Made by a program: the position numbers and the translations under genes
In this document: one piece after another, positions 1-12,684 of the stretch
How positions within the stretch are numbered: the first letter of the stretch is position 1
Layout: each line of letters begins with the position of its first letter
DNA from: Nomia melanderi
Lineage: Eukaryota; Arthropoda; Insecta; Hymenoptera; Halictidae
Length of the DNA stretch: 64,000 bases
NCBI RefSeq assembly: GCF_051020985.1
Contig: NC_135009.1
Span: 13,710,606-13,774,605 of the forward strand
Direction: 5' to 3'
The notes under the pieces: generated by a model
Seen by the model: only the letters and a program-made list of their open reading frames with translations
What the model was told of the DNA's origin: nothing
Databases searched by the model: none

Positions 1-274
1 ACCTGGCAGCCATCTTACTGGCTATCCCCAACCCGCCAAATACTTATCTGCCCGGCGCATAAAAGGTCGTAAGTCCCAGGCGGCCGAGCAACTGTAGCGA
101 TTGCGCGAACCCCGTGGTAGTGTCGATGCCGGCGAAGGTGTAAACGGAGCTCGCGAGTGATACCAGTCGACAACGGCGTTACGTCGTTAGTGGTTCGAGG
201 CCTGAAATCGGCGAAGTGGCGAACAACACCGACTCGACTCCAGGCCCTCAGCGAGTCGAGCTCGACGAATTTCT
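1..274 (+). promoter_or_regulatory. Probable 5' UTR first exon of the FAAH2-like gene
   Basis: This stretch is more GC- and CpG-rich than what follows and ends at a good splice donor (GTAAGT at 275-280). The next acceptor on this strand that fits a gene is at 3060, four bases before the start codon of the amidase gene. I infer a noncoding first exon joined over an intron of about 2.8 kb. No long reading frame is present. The left end runs off the window, so the transcription start is not visible. Moderate to low confidence; only the donor and composition support it. Confidence 0.4.
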
Positions 275-887
275 GTAAGTGGAATTACACGGAAATCGGC
301 GATTATATCTATCCTTGAAAATGTTTTTAACGTTTGCTCGAACGTTTCCGATCATTTTGCACGCTATGTAATAATTATAGTTCGGTTGACCACGTCATAA
401 CTCGATCGCAGGAAAAAAGTGAAACAAGAAGATTGTAAATAGTTCGTGGAACATGAATTTCACGATTTGACAGAATAGCTCTTGCAGCCGTTATCTGTGA
501 TAGATCGATTTATCGGCGTAGCGCGTTTCGATGCGTATTCGATAATTTACCTTTCCCGTTTATCGAGCGAACCCATCATCAGCGTTTTTCGTGTTTACGC
601 AGATTGCTTCGCGGTAAGCCTTCCGATGGAAAACGCCCGACTGAAACAATACGAACCGTCTGAAATGCGTCGTGAGTAACTTCCGGTTGAACAAATACTG
701 TCAAACTCGCATGGTGCCGTTACGGGGCAGCCTTGATCCGTAATTTAGCCGATTACTCGGTAGTTCGGCGATGGAAAATTCACGGAAATGTTGCACCATA
801 ATCGTTGCGATCAGTTTGAAAGAGAACTATTTTTTTCCCGCCATCGAAACGCGAAGTCTCGGGTCACTCGTTGATCAAGATTAGCAA

Positions 888-1095
888 TTAACACTGGAAC
901 TACGAAATGGGTCGTTTTGTCAGTTCTTTCGCAATTGTGGAAATGGCACGATTTCCTGAGAAATTATTCGATAAATTGATTTAGATGAATAGAAACTGGA
1001 ATATAAAAAGATTGTACGGTCGGTAAATATATTTTTTACATTTTATAAGGTAATGCAGAATAATCAATTTTACTGCTCGGTAGTTCTAGTGTTAA
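888..1095. mobile_element. TTAA-flanked MITE, family TTAACACTAGAACTACC
   Basis: A short fold-back element of about 208 bp. It opens TTAACACTGGAACTAC and closes with the complement, GGTAGTTCTAGTGTTAA. TTAA at both ends and the terminal inverted repeat are the pattern of nonautonomous piggyBac-type elements. Relatives with the same ends occur at 10736-10935 (degenerate), 13556-13761, 14048-14353, 15332-15490 and 30349-30550. It has no coding capacity. Confidence 0.65.
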
Positions 1096-1155
1096 TCACT
1101 AGACAGGGCAATGCATGGATAATATAGATATCCGCGGGCAAAAAGGGTCCAGATG

Positions 1156-1590
1156 GTCTAGACCAGTGTTTCCCAACCTTTGTTGTGCCGTGCCCCACCT
1201 AAGTCTTTCTAAAATTCTTGTGCCTTCCTAGGTAACATATAATTTTTAATATTACATTATAATATTTTTGCTATTTTGTTTACATGCGAAAATACTGTGA
1301 AACATATGAAGTGATATTTCAAATTTCAAATTGTCACCCTATGTAACATATATATAGTTTTTAATATTATATTATAATATGCTATTTTGTTTACCTGCGA
1401 AAATATTGTAATATATGAATATTTCAGATTTCAAATTGTCCCCCTTAAAAATCAAATTGCCCCCTACGTAACATACATGCAATTTTTAATATTATAATAT
1501 TTTTGCTATTTCGTTTACCTGCGTAATATTTCAAATTTTAAATTGCCCCCCTATGGGACGACGGTCACGTTGAGAAACACTGGTCTAGAC
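1156..1590. mobile_element. hAT-type MITE with 8-bp target duplication
   Basis: The element body is 1164-1582 (419 bp). It begins CAGTGTTTCCCAAC and ends with the complement of CAGTGTTTCTCAAC, a classical hAT-family terminal inverted repeat. It is flanked by a perfect 8-bp duplication GTCTAGAC at 1156-1163 and 1583-1590. The interior holds about three diverged AT-rich copies of a unit of roughly 130 bp (near 1220, 1340 and 1470) containing a tract like TTTTTAATATTA and GCTATTTTGTTTAC. There is no transposase reading frame, so it is nonautonomous. It sits in the presumed first intron of the amidase gene. Confidence 0.85.
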
Positions 1591-1809
1591 CAAGGGTGTC
1601 TATGTAACTGGGTGCCACGGGGCACCATAGTGACATTCCCCTCATAAAAATTACCCTCTCCACACCTACTTTTACCTGTTGTATTGAATACTACACGGAA
1701 CCGCTCACACAACAACCTCGGGCAGTTCCTCGGGTGGAACTAGTGGGGGAACGGTTGTTTCCGAGTTACTAGCATGAGGGGAATAAGTTCCGACACCTCT
1801 GGTCTAGAT
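1583..1809. mobile_element. Second hAT-like MITE sharing the same target site
   Basis: The body is 1591-1801 (211 bp). It starts CAAGGGTGTC and ends GACACCTCTG, a 10-bp imperfect terminal inverted repeat. Flanks are GTCTAGAC (1583-1590, shared with the preceding element) and GTCTAGAT (1802-1809), an 8-bp duplication with one mismatch. A second, internal inverted pair (TTCCCCTCAT near 1636 and ATGAGGGGAA near 1775) adds to the fold-back character. It has no coding capacity. The shared target octamer means one element landed in the duplicated palindrome left by the other. Confidence 0.7.
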
Positions 1810-3064
1810 AACCGGTAAAAAATGTTCCGGCGTGTCGCGAACGACCGTCGATTTTTATTGGCGAATTGAATGAATTAGTTACGGTAGCAATTATAATTGA
1901 TCAAGGTATGTATTAAATTACGAGCTATTATGAGCAATGTGCCAGCGTGATACGGTGACCTCTTTCAACGGCCATTAAACGACATAATGACAAAAACGTT
2001 TATATACAGTAAGTGACAAAAGTATTCCTGCCGTTACTACGAGGAAACGAACGAATTTTTCCTTTTGGCTGTTTGCGTAATTCCTGGGTTAAGTTGATAC
2101 CAATGTCCAGACAAAGAACGAGTATGATTATTGGAATGATGAGATTATTGTCCTGCCATAGGTTGTCATCTCAGTATAAAGTCTATTTTAGTTTTTTTTC
2201 TTTCTTGTTTCCTTGTATACTTCTCGGTTATATTGTTGACGTTGTGAACAATGAAATTAGAATCGGTATTTTAAGGAATGAGAATTCTTTTCATATTTTT
2301 GTTTGTGGCGACGCAGTAGCCCGCCAATTAAATATCCGGTCGGTAAGAAGAACATTGCATTGATATATCCTTATAGTTTCGTGGAATTACATTTAGTATT
2401 TTAATTTGAAGGTAAACATGATATGTCGCCACATCGTTTCAACGAATTTCACTGAAAATGAAAAAATCGAAGAGATTCGACTTGAAGTTGAGAATCCAGT
2501 TGTTTGAAGGTTACATCATAATGTATCATCAAAGACATTTTAATATTTATCACAGTATTCGAGGCAGGAAGTACGTAGATTATAATGTATAAGAAAGACT
2601 GGCGGTCCTTGTGGATGGAAAAATACTTTATGTAATAGATGCAGTATCATTTTATGTAAACAAGAGTATTCGATGGATGCGGGTTTTTGTATCGTTCGTA
2701 ACGCGTACCATTCTGATGTTTATATTATTCTCTGAACGTTACTATGTTTCACATGCGTTTACACACTTAAATATGTCGACGTGAATGTGACTGTTCGAAT
2801 AGCGTAATTCTCGAAAATAAACGTTACCAACTTACGCAAGCGCGTAGGAATCGGGACTACAACAACTCTTTTGTCGTTTAAACGTGAACAAAGATTAGAT
2901 TGTTCTTCGGCACTACAAATTATGAGTTATCGATATTGGTACATTTATTATTATAATGGTAAAAAGAAGGATAATGAAAGAGAAATATTTTATAATTAAG
3001 GATGAATAAATGTTAATTTTAAAAATAAATTCTTATTAATTCGTAATGTTTACTTTTCAGATAA

Positions 3065-5606
3065 ATGTCAACCAAAAATAAAAATCAGAACAAAATGCAA
3101 TCCAAACGCCACATATTGAGTACAGTTCATCGATTACTTGAACTCATATTAAGGCAAATTTATTTGTTTTTCGCATTTCTGACGGGTCCTGCTCAACAAC
3201 AACCACCTATCAAGGATTTGGTTCTGTTAAATAGTGCAACAGCTTTAGCTTGTAAAATTCGAAATAAGCAGGTGAATGAATATTTAAGTGTTTGTACTTT
3301 CTCTAAGAATGCTTCTAAAATAACACAAAGACGTATCACTTTACAGCTGACTTCAGAAAGTGTAATACAGTCGTATATAGATAGGATAAAAGAAATTCAA
3401 CCAGTGTTAAATTGCGTAGTAGAGGATCGTTTTGAAAATGCACTGAAAGAAGCAAAAAAATGCGATGAACTCTTAGCATCTGAGAATGCTCCATCTCCAC
3501 AAGTATTAGCAGAACAGAAGCCTTTCTTTGGAGTGCCTTTCACTACAAAGGTTAATTTTATTTAATGAAACGCGAATTGTCAATAGTAACACTGTGTTTA
3601 TGTCAATAAAAATTATGCTATTATTTCTTACAGGACTGTATAGGAATTGCCAACATGAAACAAACAGCTGGTCTGGTTGCTCGCAAAAATGCTGTTGCTG
3701 AAAAAGATGCTGAAGTAATAAGACTGATGAGGGCTGCAGGGGCAATTCCCCTTGCTACAACAAATGTTTCAGAATTAGCAATGTGGTGGGAAACTAATAA
3801 CTGTTTATATGGCATCACAAAAAATCCTTACAATACTAGATACATTGTTGGAGGATCATCAGGAGGTGAAGGCTGTATACAAGCAGCAGCTGGTTCACCA
3901 TTGGGAATAGGATCAGATATTGGTGGTTCCATTCGCATGCCATGTTTTTTCAATGGAATCTTTGGACATAAACCTTCTAAAAATATTGTTTCAAATGATG
4001 GTCAGTATCCAAGTACTCACAGTGAAGACCAAGACAAGTTGCTTGCAATTGGCCCTATGTGTAGATATGCACAAGATCTGAAACCCATACTGAAAGTTCT
4101 TGCAAACGAGAATGCAAAATTATTACATTTGAATGAGAATGTAGATATTTCAAAACTTAAGGTACGAATAATATAATTAAAAAAAAAACAAATTTGGTAA
4201 AAGTTTCCTTTTCTTTTGCTTAGAGTGTCTTAATAGTTTTTTCTTCGCTAAATTTATTTAATACCGTTCCTAATAAAGAGTAGTTAAAAATTGAATGAAA
4301 TACGTGATGTATGTATATTTTAATCTAGTTCTATTATATGGAAGATGACGGCGGTCAATACTTAACGTCTCCAGTAGATCTGGAAATAAAGAAAGCCATA
4401 AGGGAGGTAATCCGTTACCTTGAAATAGCGCATAAAATTAAAGCTACCAAACTCAATATTAAGAAACTTAAAAAGAGCATCAATCTGTGGACGGCAAACA
4501 TGTCTTGCAAGGATGAAAGGGACTTCGCGTATGAATTGACTAACCGAACTGGTCGCATTAATATTTGCTGGGAATTTTTAAAATGGATAACGTTCACAAG
4601 CAATCACACGTTAATAGCTCTGTTCACTGCCATGTTTGAAAGGTTCATGGTGAAATACGGAACCGAGAAACATACGAAATTGATCGAAGAAAGTAAGGAT
4701 CTTTCTAAGGAATTTCAGGTATGACACACAATCCTGTATTTAGAGTAATCTACAGTGTATGTCAATGAATTCTTACCATTCTGTAAATACCTCGAATTCA
4801 TAAGTACTCGTAATGTAATCAGGGTTGGAATTGGCTCCTTTCTTCTTCGCCTTGCTTTCCAAAAAATCGCGCAAGATACCAAGAGTAATGATTTATTCGT
4901 ACATAATCGAATTGCGGAATCTTAAACCCTTTATTAATGGAAGTGATTTCTTTCTCTGGTCAGACTACTACTAGTCCTTCTACGGTATAACGTGTTTTCC
5001 TAGTTAGTAGCAGAGAATTTTTATCTTGCATGCAGAATGCGATTTTTCCATCGACTATAGTGAAAATACATTCTTTTTGTGAAACCAGTTTGTGTTGATT
5101 TAAAGCAAATTTATTGAATCCGTTAGGAAGCATGTATCAAAAACATTCAGATTTTTTTGTTTCCTGGTAATATTACATGTATAATAATTTTTCTTTCTCT
5201 TTTCTCTTTTTTAATTGTAGGACATCTTGGGAGAAGACGGTGTATTTTTCTACCCAACGCATCCAACGGCAGCACCGATGCATTTCGAGCCGCTTATCAA
5301 GCCGTTCAATTTTTCATATACTGCAATTTTTAACGTGCTAGGTTTACCTGTCACTAACTGCCCTTTAGGATTAAATTCTCAAGGCCTTCCTATTGGTATT
5401 CAGGTATTTCCGCTAGTATACGTTTGATAATATATATATAGACGTCCCTGTCACAGTGAATATCCAAATGTTCAATTTCTAATGAAATTTAATCTTATTC
5501 GCAACAGATCATTGGTGGTTTAAATCAAGACCATCTAACGATAGCTGTGGCTGAAGTATTGGAACGACGTTTTGGAGGATGGGTATCTCCTGCAATACTA
5601 GCTTGA
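3065..5606 (+). CDS. FAAH2: Fatty-acid amide hydrolase 2-like amidase
   Basis: Five coding exons join in phase to 561 residues: 3065-3550, 3634-4161, 4329-4718, 5221-5403 and 5508-5606. It is an amidase-signature serine hydrolase that splits fatty-acid amides into acid and amine. The catalytic triad is visible as Lys162 at the end of exon 1, Ser237 in the GGSSGGEG motif, and Ser261 in GSDIGGSIR; the spacings (75 and 24) match mammalian FAAH. A hydrophobic segment near residues 20-40 suggests an N-terminal membrane anchor, as in FAAH2. The start at 3065 is the first ATG after an acceptor at 3060, implying an upstream noncoding exon. Length is close to the family norm (about 530). Insects carry several FAAH2-like paralogues, so the exact orthologue is not certain. 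A polyadenylation signal lies near 6493. Confidence 0.93.
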
Positions 5607-7525
5607 ATTTTATGTCTTACAGACAATGATACTGTTGGAAAACTATTACGACACCCAATTATCGTTATTTTCCTGTACAAGACAATTTACATCTGATAAT
5701 TTCGTGTCGGAAAAAAATCAGTAAGGTACAGTACAAACTTCGGTATTGAAAAAATAGGTATCTGCGCCTCAATGATTTCTGTTGAATATATTTGTGAATA
5801 TACAGAGAGAGGGAAAAAAAAGTACATCAAGAATGTGGATGTAAAAAGCACAGTAATGTTTTGGAGCCAGTATATATTTGAACGTAGACATTGATATAAA
5901 AAGTTATAGTACATTTATTTTCACATTCTGACTGTACCAACACTGTCGTCCCTCGCTTTAAATAATATAAGAAGTATTTGTATTACGATTGGTTGTATAA
6001 TCGACCATAAATTGCATTTTGTCAAGCACGATACCGTAGTCGTATCAAATTATAATTCGAAGTAAGATTTCGAACAAGAAATCGGATATAGTTTTAATAA
6101 TTTCGTATACATATTATATTTATACTTATATTTATATTTATATTTATAAATTAAAGTCGAATGATTTTTTTTCTGGAACTAAAATCAGTATCCACGAGAT
6201 GTAATAACATTTGCATAAAAGCAAATTGTTGCATTACATTTAATTCTCGTTTTTTATATACCTCATCATAGATCTCTATTAGAGTTTTCTATTTTCATAC
6301 AAATCGAAAGAAAGGAGTAAAGTGTATGGGTGGTGTATGTACGTATGAAAGAAGAAAAAAAAAGATACAAAGAAAAACAGAATTGTAAGGCAGCAGGGTG
6401 TTTTCGGCAATGTAATAAGGTATTAAAAAGATTCTATGTTTATAATGTGTATTGCTGTTAAAATCGTATACATATATATTTTATGTACTAAAACAATAAA
6501 TTTTTATTCCATTATTCTATTATAAATTTTTCATTCTAATAAAGATGTAATCATCTGCTTAGAATCTATTTAATTTGATGCCTGGTGATATATATTTATT
6601 TTATATTCATATAAATTTAAGAAACAGTGTGCATTGTCATTTTCAATACTTTACATCTTTTATTGACGCACAGAAATTTCTAAGTTCTAATAATTTTTTT
6701 TACTACCGTTATAAAACGAGAGATGATTAACAGAAATCACTAAAAGTGAAATATACATATAGTTTTTTTTCAGGGATACGTTTCTTATGGATCTTAAAAA
6801 AATATCTAGTCTGTATTTTATATACTTAAAATTAGAAGTACGAAATATTTATAATACGTGTAATAAGAGATCCTTAATTCCGTGATACATTTGATATCAA
6901 TAAATAATTTGATACATATTTACAAGACTAATGTAAATTGACCATTGTAAAAACCCGTTTAAAAAAAAAAATATGTAAAAATGCATAAAAATGAAATTCA
7001 TTCAATTTCATGAGTCTCTTTCAAAATATCCACTTATTAGTTTTCATTGCTATAAGAAATATATAGGAAAATTTTGAATTCATCGTAATAAGACTTGTTA
7101 CAAATTATAACAATGTTTGTCAGTTCAATACTTTGAAGGAACATTTTCTATATTTTTGATAACAGAACCAAAGTTCTATGTTTAAAACAATAATCTTAAT
7201 GAAATTTGTTAGCTTAAATATTCTAATAATACCTAAATGTGTTGATACCAGTAAGTGAATGTTTTCTATATAAGAGAGAAAAATAAAAGCCTCATGAACG
7301 TTTAAATACATTAAAAATAATGTTAACCATATCACAAGATACTTCTTACAGCCTATAGAAGATTATTCTAAAACTATATCAATTTTTATTTGTTCCTCTC
7401 GTCAAAGATCTATGAAAAGTTTCATTATTTAGATACACATATCTAAATTTAATATACCGTATAAAAATTCCGCTTAAGTACTCAACGAATTCGTTTTAAA
7501 GATTAGTACGTCCACGAGATTGTTA
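5607..7525. other. 3' UTR and AT-rich intergenic spacer
   Basis: No gene is seen here. The left part is probably the 3' UTR of the amidase gene, up to AATAAA near 6493. The right part precedes, and may include, the 3' UTR of the CRAL-TRIO gene that ends at 7526 on the other strand. The sequence is strongly AT-rich with a short TATATT repeat near 6115-6150. The two genes are therefore convergent. Confidence 0.6.
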
Positions 7526-10500
7526 TTATGTTATGAGATTCGTTTCTTCAGACGGGATCTCACCCTTGTTCGCGTCAATAAGTGCATTCTCTGATCTATT
7601 ATCTAATGAGTTCTCCTTACTGTCATCGCTGTCTATCCTATTCGAGATCTCATAGTTATTAGAATTTGTTTCAGACTGGTAAGTTAATAAATTATCCTCC
7701 ACGTCTTTGTACGAGTCCCTTTTATCATTGAAATAATCGTCGTTCCCATTGCTCAACATTTTATCTCTACTCTGACAATAAGGATCCTCGTTTTTCTCTA
7801 TCATTTTACACCCTTTCCTGCTCTCCTTTCCCTCTTCTGTGTTACTACGGTTAATTAAATTTAATTCTACATTAGCCCCGGGCTTTTTCGTCGACTGATT
7901 CCTCGCGGAACTACCAAAAGGATTAAAAAATCGTCTCCCATTCTCTCTGTTCATGTTATTACTAGACTCCAAGCTGTTCGTCTCGTTTCTCTTGTGATTC
8001 TCTACATTCTTAGACTCTATCAGCGTTTTGTCACACATTTTCCCACCGTTCTCAGCGCGATCCTTCTCCTTTTTTATGGCAGCCAGTTCAGCTTCCTTCA
8101 TTGCTGAATGAATGACTGGCTCTGCCCATAGTCCTGGATTAAAAGCAGGCCCCGTACCACCTAACTCCGCTGGCAGGATGTCAGTAGGCAGGTGTTCGTG
8201 CAGCGTGCTCAAATTATTCCCGTGAAGGTAGATCTGGTATCATTATTCACGGAGAAATTAACTAACTTGATTAACGAGTAACATCTGTATTCTAAAATGT
8301 GTATATTCATAATTTTCTGCAGCGTCCTCAGAATGGCAACAATGGCAAACCGGTCTTATAACAGAGTATACACCGTGCTACCTCGAATTATCTGCTAGTC
8401 AATATTTAACTCCCCTTTATCTAGATGTGCATCTATAAAACCATATTTGAATGTCTTCATTAACCGACCCAAATAATTACTGTCTACGTTTTTATGGTTT
8501 CTGTTTAGTATTTGTAAACATTACTTAAAATATTATCACTTAAACTCTTGTCCTTTCAGTGTGTGCTTAACACATGTGTTTTTCTTACTTGTCACAATAA
8601 CTTCGAATACGATATTGTCACGTTTAAAATTATTTACATAGAGCAAATCAGTTCTATATTTCATGTGATAAGCGCTTGCTCTAACTTTGAACCGTGCCGA
8701 CAGCAAAGAAATCGCAAAATAGGTCAATGTTTAAAACCACTAGAGAAGTATTTGACGTTTGAAACAAATTATAAAAAGCTCTGATATAAAAATAGAAAAT
8801 TAATATTAACCCTCTGCACTTCATAGGCTCCTCTCAGTCACCACTTGATTTGATACAGAAAAATTATGAAGTATAATATTTAATGTTATCTAGTAACAGT
8901 CTCTTTAATTTATATACTGTGTCTCGTGAAGCTAGTTTCAAGAAACGTTGACTATATATCATCAGAAAGTGTGTTGGGTATTTCTGGTAGAAAACTCTTG
9001 GAGTGCCAAGGGTTACAACAGCATAAAATATTCATAAGAAAATTAGCCTTACCTTGTTCCGAGTCTTTTCATCCAGGAAGGGTTTCACAAGGGCCAATGT
9101 GGCCTGGACGTATAAAGGCGCAGAGAGGAAGTGGATGGCTTTAAATCGTGCCGGAAATCGTCCACGAAGGGCAGCTATTAGGTTTCGCAACGCCGCTGCG
9201 CCCAAAGCACCGCCCTGCCGCAAGGAGAAACCACTCCAATCCACCACGGCCACGAAACCGGATTGCTGAAAAAGAAATTGGGGCACCGTTAGTCTAGCTG
9301 CTCCGAACATCTACAAACTATACCGTGATACACAGTTTACAAGCACAATTTGCAAACAGTGAACGTCCACAGCAATTAATATGAAACTAAATGCACCTAT
9401 ATAAAACCAATAAATGTAATACCTGATTTCGAGGATCTTGAATGAGAATTTCCAGTACCAAGAAGAGTGCCCTCTGCACTGACAACGCTGGTACCGCTAC
9501 GGGGTCCCATTGAGAGGCTAAAATAACCAGCACGCATCTACCTTTCCTGAAATAATTGACAATTTTTAATTTACTTCTTTAATTCTCATTTTAAAAATAA
9601 AATATCTTTATTCATATGTTCATCCTATTACGTCAGCGGTTTCCAACCTTTATGCTCCTATGCTTCCCTAAAAAGAATTTGAAAGAAAAAAATAAAATAA
9701 AAAATATTCAAGAATGGAAATTTAACCCTTTGCACTCTATAGCCTCCAGTATGACACCATCAATACTATTAAATATTTTAATGAATAAACTTAGTACCCT
9801 AAGATTACTGGATCCTCTACACATCCAAATTTTATGTTAACCGTTTGGAGGTGCTTCTGTTTATTAGTATCAATTATAATTTTCTTATGTTTTTCAAGAA
9901 ATAAATCAAAGTAAATTTATTTGAATGTTATTTTCTGATATTTTTTTGTCAACACAATATTTGTGATCTCATTAAATAAGTACTCTTATTTTTTTGCATA
10001 CACACCCAATCACTTAATTTTTGGTAAATATCCACAAAGTTGTTTAGCATCCAAACGGTTAAGAATGAAAATAAAGAAATCTAAGAGACGTTACAGTATA
10101 AAATTTTCCATTTGTGCTGGGGATACTATAAAAATGGCTTGCAGATTACAAAACGAACTGGAGCGTTAATGTATGAATATAAATACCTATCACGAGCCGG
10201 AAGTACACCCGGTATCCCAGCGCGCAGCGCTCGTTGCAGGGCCGGGTCCCTAGCCGTTAAATTGCCGAAGATATCTTGTCGATGTGCTACTTGCGCCTGA
10301 TAAGCGGCTATCAGGGCAGCAGCCTGCTCCGTCCGATACTTCCGGGCCAGCAGGAAACGGGTAATATATTCGTCCGTGCAGTGCTTCAGGTCTAGGAGCA
10401 AGGGCAGGTAATTGTAATGCCTCGCGTGAAAAAATGGCCGACAGGAAGCCGGCTCGAACGCGGATATTATGCCGGAAATTCGTGGATCGACGCGATGAAA

Positions 10501-11582
10501 ACGAATCAGACACTCGTTCGGTATCGCATCGTAGGTTCATTTGCTTGCACGAAACGGGATGGTCTTTTACTATGGTTAACGGAACAGATTAAACGAAGCC
10601 TGGTATTACGAGCTTCTCACAGGCACGAGCAAGAGTACCGGAAACATTTCACGCGGAAGTGCGTTTCGAGTGTACAGGGATGGCTCAGAAGTGGGGATAA
10701 GATCAATGTTCATTCTTCCATGGAAAATAATTACTATTAGCACTAGAACTACCAGTCGAAATCACTGATTTCAGTTTTTCTGAAAAAGTATAGCATCGAG
10801 TATTCGAAATGATTTTGAAAATAAATTGTTTTACTTGAATACTATGATGAATGTCTGAAGAAACTGAAAATAATCTATTACAATATTCATAGCGATTACA
10901 TTTCAATCGTATCAAATGCTTGGTAGTTCTAATGATAAAATGGGGCATCATTATGTGAGAAACTTTCTCATTTGGAAATTCATTTTGTTAATCCTCGGAG
11001 TACATTTACAATTTTTCTATTTTTGCAGTTCAAAATTTTTGTCCGCGGACGTGTTAACCCTTTGCACTCTCCATACAATTTGATGTACCAGAAACATAAA
11101 GTCTTCCATATAACATTAAGCTTCTTACAATCCATGAATTTTTGAAATATTGAAATAACTTTGCTTCTTAATTTATGTACGTTCCTCATTGAATTCGTCT
11201 TAAAGGATGTCATCCGTAACTCATTAGAAACTGTTGAATATTTCTAGTAAAAAACTTCCAAGTGCAAAGGGTTAATATTTCCATGAGAGTGAAGTGTTCG
11301 TGTCGCATATGCAGTGGAAATAATTCTTGCCCTGAGGATATCACTTGACCAGCGATGCGACGATACTTATGCCACGTATACGTCTGCTAGAAAAACGTTT
11401 CCACGGATGTACTATTTCTTACCTACATCCGGCATTTCCCGTAATATCGCTCGGACGGTCTTAATGGCCAGCTTCTTGTCACGTTTGTCGAACCTGGCTT
11501 CCTCCTCGTAAATGCTCCGCGCCAGAGCGGTGCTCGCGTGACCCCTCGTGGGATCCCACATGTACTCGCAGTACTCGGACAT
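7526..11582 (-). CDS. CRAL-TRIO domain lipid-transfer protein (clavesin/alpha-TTP-like)
   Basis: Five coding exons on the minus strand, 5' to 3': 11582-11423, 10391-10187, 9546-9423, 9265-9053 and 8233-7526. They join in phase to 469 residues. Residues 1-110 are the helical CRAL-TRIO N domain (Asp-Leu-Lys then FLLARKYR). The lipid-binding CRAL-TRIO domain follows, with VAVVDWSGFS, then FKAIHFLSAP and a closing IYLHGNNLSTLHEHL segment. The family carries a hydrophobic ligand such as a retinoid, tocopherol or phosphoinositide between membranes. The last exon continues for about 185 residues past the domain as a charged, Asn/Ser/Glu/Lys-rich tail with no recognisable fold. The start is the first ATG after an acceptor at 11614; upstream in-frame sequence has a stop, so a 5' UTR exon is expected. 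Which insect CRAL-TRIO paralogue it is cannot be told. Confidence 0.9.
8806..9015. mobile_element. Degenerate TTAA-flanked MITE, family TTAACCCTTTGCACTC
   Basis: About 210 bp. The left end is TTAACCCTCTGCACTTC and the right end is GGAGTGCCAAGGGTTA, the inverted form with mismatches. The internal stretch after the left end (CTCAGTCACCACTTGATT) resembles the copy near 32940. It lies in the last intron of the CRAL-TRIO gene, 37 bp from a splice donor. Confidence 0.5.
9722..10170. mobile_element. TTAA MITE interrupted by a second MITE (9837-10062)
   Basis: The outer element starts TTAACCCTTTGCACTC at 9722. Its body matches the intact copy at 18172-18467 on both sides of an insertion, including the segment ending CAGATTACAAAACGAACTGG near 10160. 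The insertion, 9837-10062 (226 bp), has its own ends TTAACCGTTTGGA and TCCAAACGGTTAA, a 13-bp perfect terminal inverted repeat with TTAA flanks. It is therefore a nested insertion of a different family. Both lie in an intron of the CRAL-TRIO gene. Confidence 0.6.
11054..11275. mobile_element. TTAA-flanked MITE, family TTAACCCTTTGCACTC
   Basis: 222 bp with ends TTAACCCTTTGCACTC and AAGTGCAAAGGGTTAA. It has no coding capacity and lies in the first coding intron of the CRAL-TRIO gene. Confidence 0.7.
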
Positions 11583-12684
11583 CTCGCCGGCCCTTCCTCT
11601 GCTTTACCGTGGATCTGTAACAATCGGAACACCGGTCGTTAACACTAGGTTTACGGCCATTTATTCTACACTTCGTTCTATTATTCCTAACAGAATCAGC
11701 TCGCGGCGCGACCGTCTGAACATCGGCATCCGACTATTCGTATAACGAGAATTCAAGATTACCAATAAAATTTAAAAATTTTTAAAAATATTAAAGTTGT
11801 ATTGAACGAATGATGTATTTAAAATATATCACACAACAATATACTTGAGTTTTTCTGTAGATAATGATATAAGTTGATCTCACTGAAAATCAGAAATTAT
11901 TTTTGTTAAAAATAATGAATATCCTAAATGATTTGGAAAACAAATAGTTTCACTGGAATACTATAAATAAATACCCGAAAAAACAGAGAAAAAAACCATT
12001 GTTACCATTTTGGAAGAAATATGATATTACATCATTTGATTGAATCGATGTTATTATTATTATTATTGCATCCGGCTGAATGTCACCGCATCAGGTAACA
12101 CTATGTATAATACAGAAATATTTTCAAATAATCGTTGTTTCATTTAATGAACTATAATAATTGAATTTGCTTGGGTCACCGGTGACCCCATGGCATTCAA
12201 CGCGTTAACACGTTCGCTACCGATCCAATCAGCGAAACTGTTTTACCGACCGACTCGTTCGTTCGGGAAGACACCCGTTAAATGTCGACTGCTTCTACAA
12301 CCTGTCGAATTTCACTTGCAACTATCCAACCAATAACGAACCTCTATTTACTAACGGCGAGTTCCTGTATCGATACACAACGCAAACGCGAGAAGGAAAA
12401 ATAGACGCTCCCACTAAGCAAATGTAATATTATGAAACTAAAGGTTATCTGAAACGTTTTTTCTCGTACCAGAAAAAAACTGTCGATCGATCGGTGTTAT
12501 CGAGAGGGCACGTGAAGATTTCGGGAGAGTCTTTTTGTGTGTCCCAGATAACGAAAACGAAAGGATGAAAGAAGAAATAAATATTGAAAAGTTTTTCAAT
12601 ATTTATCATATCATATTTATCACATTTTAATCAAGTTTTATTAAAAATAGTTTTTCAACATTTATATTTCCTTTTCCTAATTGC

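Noticed and set aside
2013..2363. 116-codon open frame on the + strand, starting near ACAGTAAGTGACAAAAGTATTCC
   Set aside because: The start resembles a Tc1/mariner terminal repeat, but I found no matching inverted end and no transposase-like sequence. The frame lacks protein-like features and lies in a presumed intron.
10417..10740. 107-codon + strand frame
   Set aside because: It overlaps the antisense of a real CRAL-TRIO exon and its intron, and the translation has no domain-like pattern.
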